Positions 1-6,763 of a stretch of 10,923 bases of DNA are shown in pieces (position 1 is the stretch's first letter; each line of letters begins with the position of its first letter). This stretch comes from Amoebophrya sp. AT5.2 (lineage: Eukaryota; Sar; Dinophyceae; Syndiniales; Amoebophryaceae), in contig RXOD01006217.1 in assembly GCA_005223375.1 (NCBI GenBank), positions 1 through 10,923 of the forward strand, in the 5' to 3' direction. A program made the position numbers and the translations under genes. The notes beneath the pieces are model-generated. The model saw nothing but the letters and a program-made list of their open reading frames with translations. It was not told where the DNA came from and made no database searches.

Positions 1-816
1 CTCAATCGATTTACCATAGAAGACGCGCCGTTCGTGTTCCCATCGACGGCTGCTGTACTTAGTTGTTCCCATCGACAGCTGTGTTCCCAACCCGTCCCCA
101 CTGCTGTACTTAGTTGTCGACTCGTGGAGCAGGTGCCGTGGCCGCAGCAGCGACGTGCTTCGAGCATGAAGCTGGGCAGAAGCCGACGGCCCAGTAGGTG
201 AAGACAATGGTGGACCGACGGCAGAGAGAGTACTTAAAGAGTCCGAGTGGCACAGCGGGTTGCGCGCCCCGTCGAGACCGGCTTCGCGCCGCCTGGTTCG
301 TCCTCCGTCGTGTGTGGAGATGGAGGATCTGCCGGTAGCACGTGAAGATGCGCTGGCTGGGCATGCCTGCGCCAACAGCATGGCGAAAGGCCGGCGCGCG
401 CAAGAGGTGCTTACACATGATCGAGGCTGGAATGATTGAGGATAGCGTACTAACTACTAGAGCGAAAAACAACTACTGCTGCCTGCCTCTGTTGCTTAGA
501 ATACTTCTGGCGCTGCTAAGTTGTAGAGCGCTCGGCCGATTGATGAGAATGAGGTATGATTTAGCTGTGGCGCGAGGCGGTGGAGGTGCTAGCGCGTGAG
601 CGTTGGCTGACGCACGTCAATACTAGAAAAGATGAGAACGGGGGCACTTCTGCCTCGAGCCTCACGCAGCTCTTCAGTTCTCTCTACTGCGCGCTCGCTC
701 CTTCTCTTGAGTTCATCTCCAACAGTCATCCTCGATTAAAACACCACGCCACCCACGGCTGGCGCAGGTGAGCAACAAGAAGCAGACGGCTGCCACTTCC
801 TTGTCCCCGGCTCGTT
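1..816. other. Region without a supported gene
   Basis: Short open frames exist on both strands (for example minus 110-472 and plus 342-599). None has a clear start, splice context or protein-like stretch good enough to call, and frames on opposite strands look about equally plausible. The minus frame ending at 110 has a hydrophobic stretch followed by an Ala-rich tail and could be a terminal exon, but this cannot be separated from chance. The only firm structure is the pair of direct repeats at the left edge, described separately. Confidence 0.5.
35..117. repeat. Interleaved short direct repeats
   Basis: Two repeat pairs overlap here. A 13-bp word, TGTTCCCATCGAC, occurs at 35-47 and 64-76, and a fragment of it (GTGTTCCCA) recurs at 81-89. 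A 16-bp word, TGCTGTACTTAGTTGT, occurs perfectly at 51-66 and 102-117. The arrangement looks like a duplicated block of about 50 bp in which the second copy has diverged or gained an insertion. No coding potential is attached to it. Confidence 0.85.
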
Positions 817-1110
817 TCAATTTTTCATCTGCTGATGAGACGTCGCCGGACGCCATGCATAAATCACCTTTTCCGTTGGTTCTAGAAGTCTGACTTCGCA
901 GCGAACTTCTCTCATTTGAGAAGAATGCCCGGCAAGGAAATTCGTGGCCATCGGCTCACTGGGGTCCTTGTTGGGAGAAGTGCGGCATCCTGCCGTTTTA
1001 GCGTCATCCAGTCGGATCTCGGCGAAAATGAATGTTGTAGTCACGAACGTTCTGTCGTAGAAAAAGGCTTCCGTGTTGAGCAAGACGTCGTAATGAAGCC
1101 CGAATCGCGG
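817..1110 (-). CDS. Candidate exon of an unidentified minus-strand gene
   Basis: The minus-strand frame is open from a TGA just upstream of 1120 to a TGA at 819-817. If the AG at 1112-1111 is used as a splice acceptor, the exon begins with a Pro-Arg-Phe-Gly-Leu-His-Tyr run. Its first half has the aromatic and beta-branched pattern of a folded domain (Asn-Thr-Glu-Ala-Phe-Phe-Tyr-Asp-Arg, then Thr-Phe-Ile-Phe-Ala-Glu-Ile-Arg-Leu). Third codon positions there are strongly G/C, which favours the minus strand over the antisense plus frame at 916-1197. The second half (below about 960) is less convincing and may run into an intron or untranslated sequence. I could not find partner exons with matching phases. 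The family is not recognised, and the 3' end could be a real terminus or read-through. Confidence 0.35.
   Translation of the reverse strand, partial: PRFGLHYDVLLNTEAFFYDRTFVTTTFIFAEIRLDDAKTAGCRTSPNKDPSEPMATNFLAGHSSQMREVRCEVRLLEPTEKVIYAWRPATSHQQMKN
907..927. repeat. Short imperfect hairpin
   Basis: On the plus strand an arm CTTCTC and an arm GAGAAG flank a short spacer around 907-925. It lies inside the weaker half of the candidate exon 817-1110 and close to a CTAGAAG word at 882-888, so it may mark the end of the coding part of that exon. Confidence 0.4.
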
Positions 1111-1272
1111 CTGCGCGACCGCTCAACCATGCGTCCACGGTACGAGACTGGCGCAGCTACGACCCGGACCACACTCGTACTACTAGAAGTGGTATAGGAC
1201 AGCTTGCGCATCGAATAGGCAAAGTCCTTAATATGTGAAGGCGACGTCGACATTTAGAATCTGCTACCGTTG

Positions 1273-1288
1273 TAGAAGTGGTCTTCTA
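1273..1288. repeat. TAGAAG/CTTCTA hairpin
   Basis: TAGAAG at 1273-1278 and CTTCTA at 1283-1288 are perfect inverted repeats around a TGGT loop. The right arm is part of a CTTCTAG word, and another CTTCTAG follows at 1302-1308. This is the densest cluster of that word in the window. Confidence 0.7.
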
Positions 1289-1412
1289 GTACGTGGCGGC
1301 TCTTCTAGAGTCGTGTGCGCCACAGTCCGTGAATACCTGATGTTGAGAAAAAGCGACGAAAAGGAAATCTACGAGCAGTTTGGTGGAGCCTCTATTGCAT
1401 GTAGAGAAAAAC

Positions 1413-1458
1413 TACACTGTACTACCTACAGACGAGAAGAAGTAGCTAATACAGTGTA
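1413..1458. repeat. 9-bp perfect inverted repeat
   Basis: TACACTGTA at 1413-1421 is the exact reverse complement of TACAGTGTA at 1450-1458, with a 28-base spacer. It lies at the 3' end of an open plus-strand frame and could form a stem-loop in RNA from either strand. It could also be the terminal repeats of a very small element; no target duplication is evident. Confidence 0.75.
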
Positions 1459-2055
1459 CAAGAATATCGACCTCTGATTATAGTGCTGCTGTAGTGAAAA
1501 AAAGCCGGGTTCCTGGCGACCGGTCCCCCGCTGTCCTCGCGCGTCCTCCTGGAACAGCCGTCAAGCCTGACAGCCCTCCTGAAAACATGCGACGCACAAC
1601 GCAGAACTTGATAGTCAGGCCAAGAACAGGTGGCTGAATACATACTTCATTTTCGAAAAAAGAACTTGATCATCAACGCGACGTACTAATATCTCGTGCT
1701 AGTGGTGTCGGTTGTAGTGGTGGAGTTCAGTTCGTCTGTGCAAGTTTGGCGCCGGAAGGCAAGCACTAGTAGGCTGGGGATAAAGACTGGCGGTTCTGGT
1801 ATTTGTAAGTAGTCGTATATTAAAGTCAATAAATAATAGTTGTGCAAAGATTTGAAGACTAAAAAAATACATCAAGTAATCGCACAGCGCAGTTGTTCCC
1901 GGTAGAAAAAGAACAAGAAATAAACGCTCGCAGTTTCCTATAAATATGAAGTAGGAGGCTACACACTTCTACACATACCCCGCCAGTGAAATTCGGTTTT
2001 CACACTTGCGGGCAACAAATCCATGTTGCCAGCTCCACGAGAACCTTCCCGCCGT

Positions 2056-5000
2056 TCACCGACGGAAGACTCCGTCGCCGTCCATGTCCCCCGGGAAGTG
2101 CTCGCCGTGGAAGATGTCCTCGTCCATACCGCCACCACCTCCTCCTTGCTCCACATCCATTGCGCCGAGGACCGCCGCCGCGGCAGCATTGTCCAGCGGC
2201 GCGTTGAAGAAGGCGTCCAAGTCGTCCTCGTCGTAAATCACCTGTTGTGCCACGCCCCCTGCCGCCGGTTGGATCACGTCGTCCTGCGCCAAGGCGTCCA
2301 AGTCGCGCTGCTCCGCGTTCGACATCTGGTTTCCACCGCTGCCTTGCTCTTTCTCGAGCTCCTCGAGCTCCTCGGCGCGGTACGCTTGTCCGCCCACCCG
2401 CTCGCACAACGACAAGTAGTACTTGGTGTCGAGGTACTTGAACAGGCGTGGGACTTCGAGGCCTTCGCGCTCTTCGAGACCTTGTCCTTCGGGGCGGTCT
2501 CCGGGGTTCGGTCCGTGCTCCGGGCCGATGAGGAACAAGTACGCGTGCGAGCACATGTCGAGCTGATAGCGGACATTGCGACGTAGAACAAGAGGGGTAA
2601 TGAGAGCGGGCCAAGCGAACTAGGTGTCTGCGTCATGATAAACAACGAAATATTTGGAGCGATGAAGCGAAAGCGAAATGGTACCACCAGACTCGCGAGC
2701 TGGATCGTTTCGATAGCCATCGGGTCCTGCTTGCCCGAGACGGACTGGTTCGCGCTGCAGGAAGCCGAGCTGCCGCGACCGAAGTGCTTGGTCGCATGCG
2801 CGCGCGCCAGGATCGTGTTTAGCGAACAGTGGAAGTCGCGGAAGATCTTACCGTGCCAGCGGGCGCGCTCCGCCAGCAACTGCGCTTTGTCGTGGCCGAT
2901 TCGGAGGCACTCCTGGACGCAGTAAAACATTCCCGCCCCACACAGATAGACACAGATGAGGTCCCACATCGGCTGCTGCTCCACGCTCGGAATAAAAGTC
3001 GTCATCGCGGTGGGGGTCGCGGCAAGTTGCAGGAACTGTTGAAAGCGATATTTATTAGGATAGAAGATGTTGGAGGATAGAGGATATTGGAGGACTATAG
3101 GATAGAAGACGACTGTTGGAGGAACTGTAGGATACGAAATGCACCATCGACGCCGCTTTGGTGTACGCCGCCTCTAGCTCGGCGGTACGCGCGTGGGCAG
3201 CAGTTGCAACCCAAGCACAGACGGTCTTCATTCCGTCGAACATCGATTCGAGCAGCCACTTGTACGACTTTTCCACGAAGAGGTTGATGATCGGCCGCTC
3301 TTCCTTGCGTTTTCCGACTGAGTACTGGTTGGGCCTCAAGGACAGCAGTAGGATGTCTGGCACGTATCGGCTCACGTCGATTTCGATCATGGTACGCTTC
3401 GGAAAATGTTCGAGCATCCGGGAGGTGCCGAACATCGCGCCGGACATGGCGGCCGCAGCAACCTCTTCCAGCGTCGTGACGAGGGGCTTCAGGCCGGAAG
3501 AAAGACCGCTCATCAATGCGTCCAGCCTAGTTCGATACTGGGCGAACTGCGGCGCGTTGATGCGGTACTGCAGGTGGTGGTTGGAGGCAGGATTTATTGC
3601 AGAAGTGCGGAAGCACCAGCGCTGCATCAAGATGTCTCGCAGCCGCAGGTATGTTACTAGTAGTTGTACACCTACTCTTGGATCACAAAAATCTAAATCG
3701 CTAGAATGACAGGGGAAAAGATAGGAGTAAATATCAAGAGCAAGACCAAGCACCACGAAGAGAATGGGCGAGTAGCCCAAGTAGATGGCCCAGTCGATCA
3801 CCGCCGACACGAGCGCGCGCATAGTCGGGGCGGGGCCGTTCGTGGGGTTGTACACAGCGATCGTGGCGCTCTTCAAAAAATGCAGCATCAGCTTGGCGAC
3901 AAACTTCGCGCTCGCCATGGTGTAGGATGCGGCACGCGCAGCATCAAAACTGGCCAGGACGGTCTTCTGGGCCATCGTTCCCTCGCGGGACATTCTGTCC
4001 AACTCCTGGAACAAGGTCAAGGCGATTCCGTTGCCGAGCAAGTCGCACAGCCAGCTGAGGACGGTGGACCTGTAGTTGTAGATACAATGATGGTAGTCGT
4101 GGGAGAGGAAGACTTCACACCTGCAGCAGAAGATGGGCAGGGAGCACTTTGCCGCTAAAAATGTCTCCTGCCAGTAGTCATGTCTAAACTCATATCTATG
4201 AAATACTTACCGCGCCTGGAGCACTGGGTACGAGTTGAACAGGTACTTCGCATCTTCTAACGATTTGCACGCGTGGGCGAGCGACTGGAAGAATGTCAGC
4301 AGCAAACCGCTCAGAAAGCCTTTCGCATTGTCGCTTGCCGACCACACGTTGGGGAGGGCATCGAGCTTTTCGATCTCCGCGTACGCCGACTTCCACCCGC
4401 TCGTCACCTTCCGCGTCAACACCACAGCGCGGGCCTGATTTTTTGAGCTGATACACGACTGGTTGCGCATACAGCGCTAGTACGGCGTGGTCCCCGAACA
4501 GAAAACAAAAAATGAAGATGTAGATGTTCTTGGTTGAGGCGAATGGCTCAAGACAGTAGAGATGAAGAGAGATGTTGTCGCGACGAGATCTGAAGATACG
4601 CCACCTACTTCTAGTACTATCATATCAAAAAATACCGCAAAACGCTTCCACTGCTCGGCGGTGACCTCCGAGGTGGTCATCAACCACGCCAGCAGCGCGG
4701 CCAACATGGTCCGGAGGATCCCGTTGACGCAGATCACGCGACTTCCGCGATCGGGGTTAGAGTAGTGGCCGTGGTTCTCCATCTGGCAGTCGTTCGCCAT
4801 CTTCGTACGCAAAGCGGAGTCGTTCGCGGTGTTGGACGCGAGTTCCTCCGCGCGCGCACCTATTGACGGGGTCGAGTTGTAGTGGAGCAGCTGGATGATT
4901 GAACTACGTCGAGACTTCTGCTTATTTATATTGGAGCAGTAGTTCTCCAGGAGCCTTGGTTCTGTTGCTGGTTGGAGTGACGCAAGAAACGCATTCTGGG

Positions 5001-5239
5001 AGATGTAGCACTGAGCCTGGCTCTAAATGTAGTATCGTCAGAAAGATTGCACTACTTGCGTTAGAGTTTAGTGAGAACTTACGCGCTTCCGGCATGTGCC
5101 ACTTGACGGTGGCATCGGTGGCGATGACGTACGCGCGATTGTTCGTGGTCGTGGAGATGGAGTCCCGGTTTCCCCCACCAGCACCGGTGGCGAGGAGACC
5201 CTCGTTGCGACGAGGAGAGCGGTCACGACCTTGCTGCAT
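2056..5239 (-). CDS. Seven-exon multi-pass membrane protein, family unknown (799 aa)
   Basis: Exons on the minus strand are 5239-5083, 4859-4636, 4434-4211, 4069-3711, 3656-3136, 3035-2685 and 2619-2056. They total 2,400 nt, so phase is kept at all six junctions, and the stop is at 2058-2056. The introns have GT-AG ends. I do not recognise the family. Hydrophobic helices likely to span a membrane lie near residues 94-113, 166-182, 205-222, 253-275, 284-316 (perhaps two), 517-535 and 606-624. The N-terminus is polar, with Arg/Gly/Ser/Thr-rich stretches. The last 100 or so residues are soluble, Glu/Asp-rich and contain poly-Ala and a six-Gly run. An internal or plasma membrane location is inferred; no signal peptide is evident. 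The start at 5239 directly follows a possible acceptor AG. An alternative in-frame ATG at 5374 would add 45 residues. The 54-nt fourth intron is the least certain junction and could be read through without a stop. Confidence 0.75.
2620..2684 (-). other. Intron 6 of the membrane-protein gene (65 nt)
   Basis: The donor is GTACCATTTC and the acceptor is GACACCTAG, with phase 0 on both sides. It joins Ile-Gln-Leu-Ala-Ser-Leu-Val to Phe-Ala-Trp-Pro-Ala-Leu-Ile, which together make one continuous transmembrane-like helix. A donor three bases earlier (2687, GTGGTACC) would drop one Val and is equally possible. Confidence 0.7.
3036..3135 (-). other. Intron 5 of the membrane-protein gene (100 nt)
   Basis: The donor GTATCC follows a codon boundary after Met-Val-His-Phe, and the acceptor CAACAG opens an exon in phase 0 (Phe-Leu-Gln-Leu-Ala-Ala-Thr). 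Removal shifts the frame relative to read-through, and read-through meets a stop at about 3055. Most of the intron is a degenerate minisatellite. Confidence 0.7.
3057..3131. repeat. Minisatellite of about 17 bp inside intron 5
   Basis: The plus strand reads as degenerate copies of AGGATAGAAGATGTTGG: 3057-3073, 3074-3090, a truncated copy at 3091-3098, and 3099-3119 with a small insertion, followed by an AGGAACTGT unit at 3120-3128. On the gene strand this supplies the pyrimidine-rich CTATCCTCC character of the intron. Confidence 0.8.
3657..3710 (-). other. Intron 4, candidate (54 nt, in-frame)
   Basis: GTCATTCTAG... to ...CAACTACTAG on the minus strand gives a 54-nt, stop-free, phase-preserving intron, with the flanks joining as Phe-Pro-Leu-Thr-Tyr-Leu. 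The intervening residues (two Cys, several Asp and Ser) interrupt what looks like the end of a hydrophobic segment, which supports removal. Because it is in frame, translation through it is equally possible on sequence alone. The same stretch carries opposite-strand splice signals (see the finding at 3649-3712). Confidence 0.45.
4070..4210 (-). other. Intron 3 of the membrane-protein gene (141 nt)
   Basis: The donor is GTAAGTATTT, the most canonical in the window, and the acceptor is CTACAACTACAG. The phase-2 exon end CG joins G to give an Arg codon, followed by Ser-Thr-Val-Leu-Ser-Trp-Leu. Stops in the intron prevent read-through in the upstream frame. Confidence 0.8.
4435..4635 (-). other. 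Intron 2 of the membrane-protein gene (201 nt)
   Basis: The donor GTATTTTTTG lies on a codon boundary after ...Lys-Arg-Phe-Ala, and the acceptor AAATCAG opens an exon in phase 0 (Ala-Arg-Ala-Val-Val). An in-frame TAG at about 4480 rules out reading through in the downstream frame. The intron contains CTAGAAG at 4614-4608, next to TACTAGAAGTAG. Confidence 0.7.
4860..5082 (-). other. Intron 1 of the membrane-protein gene (223 nt)
   Basis: The donor is GTAAGTTCTC after a phase-1 exon end and the acceptor is CAATAG. The joined codon is CGT (Arg), and the downstream exon then reads Ala-Arg-Ala-Glu-Glu-Leu. Another AG (CCAG) lies upstream at about 4891, but the phase fits only the AG at 4861-4860. 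Confidence 0.7.
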
Positions 5240-5374
5240 CCTGAAGGTGGTGCTTCTAGTTGCTCGTAGAGCTAGTTGCGATAAGTAGAAGTTGTACTGC
5301 TCTCGCAGAGAACGTAGAAGTAGATTCTTGCTTCTATAAGTGGCGGCTATTTTTCGGTTAAGAGATTGACTCAT
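5240..5374 (-). other. Possible 5' extension or leader intron of the membrane-protein gene
   Basis: This stretch is in frame with the gene and stop-free, starting at ATG 5374 (Met-Ser-Gln-Ser-Leu-Asn-Arg). It also contains intron-like words: TATAGAAGC, CTTCTAC twice, CTAGAAG at 5259-5253, and an acceptor-like CACCTTCAG immediately before the ATG at 5239. I prefer 5239 as the start, with this stretch as a leader intron or 5' untranslated sequence; in a dinoflagellate-type organism the AG could also accept a spliced leader. The frame stays open upstream to 5602, but that part shows no coding character. Confidence 0.35.
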
Positions 5375-6065
5375 TGCACGAACGAAAGACAGACGAAACC
5401 GCGCCGAGCAGATACATGTATGCTGAGCAGCGTGTACGGGTACGGCGAAAGAACGGAGAAGAGATGAAAGGGGATCGTCAGCACGTGTTGAATGGGCACG
5501 CCCAGTTGAATGGGGCCGAGCCTGTGAATGCGATATGAGAAAGCCGCTAGCAATGCAAGAACGGACGAAGAAGCGCCAGCTGATGTGTAGAGCTATCTGC
5601 ATGCGTGTTTACTTAGAAGTGTGGTGATCTGAGGAGCTGAACCTTCACGGCGGACCAAGATGGCCACGCCAACGAAGACGGACGCACACGGATCTGTTAC
5701 GACAACAACAAACCACAGGCTGCGCGGAGCACTGATGATTACTTCCAACGTACGACAGCGAACGAATCTTCGGTCTCCGCCCAGCGCCGACGTCGCTTGC
5801 TGCTCCCGTTAGCAGCTCGTCGATGGCAGGAACCGCCCTCCCACCTGTAGAGCGAAGAGCCTCTACTTCGGCGTATCTTGCGCCGCGCTTTATTGGAGCT
5901 GGTTTACAAAAAAGTAATCTGGTACGTAGTTCCTTATCATCTTCGATGCTTACTGTGCTTCCATCTGCATGCGTTCACTATGAGTCTTTCATCTGCGCTG
6001 GCTATATCAGATGGCTGCGGCTGTGCCTGCAAGTATAGTCGTTATTCTTTCTACTGGCTCTTGCG

Positions 6066-6084
6066 TGGGGGTGAATGACCCCCA
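6066..6084. repeat. GC-rich perfect hairpin
   Basis: TGGGGGT at 6066-6072 and ACCCCCA at 6078-6084 are perfect inverted repeats around a five-base loop (GAATG). The stem is short but strong. A role in transcript ending or folding is possible but not shown. Confidence 0.75.
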
Positions 6085-6411
6085 AACGCCTGCTCCTACT
6101 GCATCCCGCGTCAATAACATCTTCAATACACAGCTTCTGGCGCGGTACATCATCAGGAGATGAAACCACAACACGAGGGCCACACACTATCGACGCTGCT
6201 CGTCGCGGCGAGCAGACGACGCACGAAGTGGTCCTCCACATTTGGCCCAACGGATGAAGCAGCGGCACGGTGCCCGGCAATCGCAGAAATCGGGTTCGGG
6301 CACGACAGCGCGGAGTGTTCGCGGGATGACCTGGCGGCTGCTCCTCCTGCGGCGGGTCGTGGCGGCTGCTGGGGCCAGACTCGTGGTCGTGATTGCAGCA
6401 GGAGCCACTGC

Positions 6412-6475
6412 GAGGCCTGGCTACTTTACCAGGGCCTCCCGGATGCTCGGAATGCGCCCGGACAGGGAGCCAGGC
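6412..6475. repeat. Imperfect inverted repeats around GGCCTGG
   Basis: GAGGCCTGG (about 6412-6420) faces CCAGGGCCTC (about 6428-6437) with one extra base in the right arm. The same left arm, extended as GGCCTGGCT, also pairs with AGCCAGGC near 6468-6475, so two alternative stem-loops are possible. Confidence 0.5.
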
Positions 6476-6633
6476 GACTGGCCACGCAGGAAAACCACGA
6501 TACTGCTACGCGGTCTGAAATTTTTTTACGCAGGAATCACGATGGGTATACGAAAAAATTACAGGATTTTTTAGGGATTTGTTACCAGTGAAAACCAATG
6601 GGATTTCGCCTAGAAGCCGCCCCGTAAAATAAC

Positions 6634-6722
6634 CGAAACTTTTACCTGAACTTATCCGAAACGCCCCTGAAAACTGGCCGCACAACCACTAGAAACTTTG
6701 CGAAACGCTCCTGAAAACTGGC
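6634..6722. repeat. CGAAAC...CCTGAA repeat cluster
   Basis: A 22-bp unit (CGAAACGC[C/T]CCTGAAAACTGGC) occurs at 6657-6678 and 6701-6722 with one mismatch and a 44-bp period. A degenerate third copy (CGAAAC, then CCTGAA) begins at 6634. The cluster lies 42-130 bp beyond the stop of the gene ending at 6764, that is, in its 3' flank or untranslated region. Confidence 0.8.
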
Positions 6723-6763
6723 TGCTGCACCTTTTTCAGCGCGCCTGCGCCGCTACTGGAACA

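Larger units (their letters stand above)
1111..2055. other. Unresolved region between candidate exon and membrane-protein gene
   Basis: Several frames here give protein-like peptides on either strand, but none can be chained. The plus frame ending at 1477 contains a charged helical-looking stretch around 1340-1470. The minus strand over the same bases also gives a plausible hydrophobic stretch followed by a GT at about 1337. From about 1640 to 1960 the sequence is A/T-richer, has many stops in every frame and shows no coding signal. That part is best read as the 3' flank of the minus-strand gene ending at 2056. No clear AATAAA signal is seen on the minus strand close to that stop. Confidence 0.45.
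5375..6763. other. Spacer between the two minus-strand genes
   Basis: No convincing gene is visible. A small plus-strand frame at 5660-5812 starts ATG GCC ACG CCA ACG and encodes 50 residues with a Thr-rich beginning, but it has no supporting context. Longer plus frames (6160-6591 and 6242-6574) and minus frames (6002-6280 and 6187-6408) overlap one another without one being clearly preferred. The stretch should hold the promoter and 5' leader of the gene starting at 5239 (right-hand side of that gene) and the 3' flank of the gene ending at 6764. From about 6520 to 6660 it is rich in A and T runs. Confidence 0.5.

Noticed and set aside
1937..1946. TATAAAT as a TATA-box promoter
   Set aside because: It lies in an A/T-rich 3' flank, with no plus-strand gene following it that can be supported.
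2023..2586. 187-codon plus-strand open frame
   Set aside because: It is antisense to exon 7 of the minus-strand gene. Its Val/Leu/Arg/His-rich composition is what the complement of a Glu/Asp/Gly/Ala-rich exon gives, and it has no splice or start support.
2000..2614. 204-codon minus-strand frame
   Set aside because: It is a shifted reading of exon 7, extremely Arg/Gly/Pro-rich, and it conflicts with the better acidic reading that ends at 2056.
3158..3709. 183-codon plus-strand open frame
   Set aside because: It is antisense to exon 5. The minus reading has matching splice phases on both sides, whereas a plus-strand gene joined across 3649-3712 has no coherent continuation.
3706..4158. 150-codon plus-strand frame, considered as the downstream exon of a plus-strand gene spliced at 3649-3712
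   Set aside because: It crosses intron 3 of the minus gene, is His/Gly/Gln-rich without a domain pattern, and would need the well-supported minus-strand junctions to be wrong.
5660..5812. 50-residue plus-strand small frame
   Set aside because: The ATG context is reasonable, but there is no neighbour, repeat or domain support, and a chance frame of this length is common.
6160..6591. Plus-strand open frames in the spacer (143 and 110 codons)
   Set aside because: Overlapping frames on both strands are equally long here. The sequences are Arg/Ala/Thr-rich without an ordered pattern, and the 3' end runs into A/T homopolymers.
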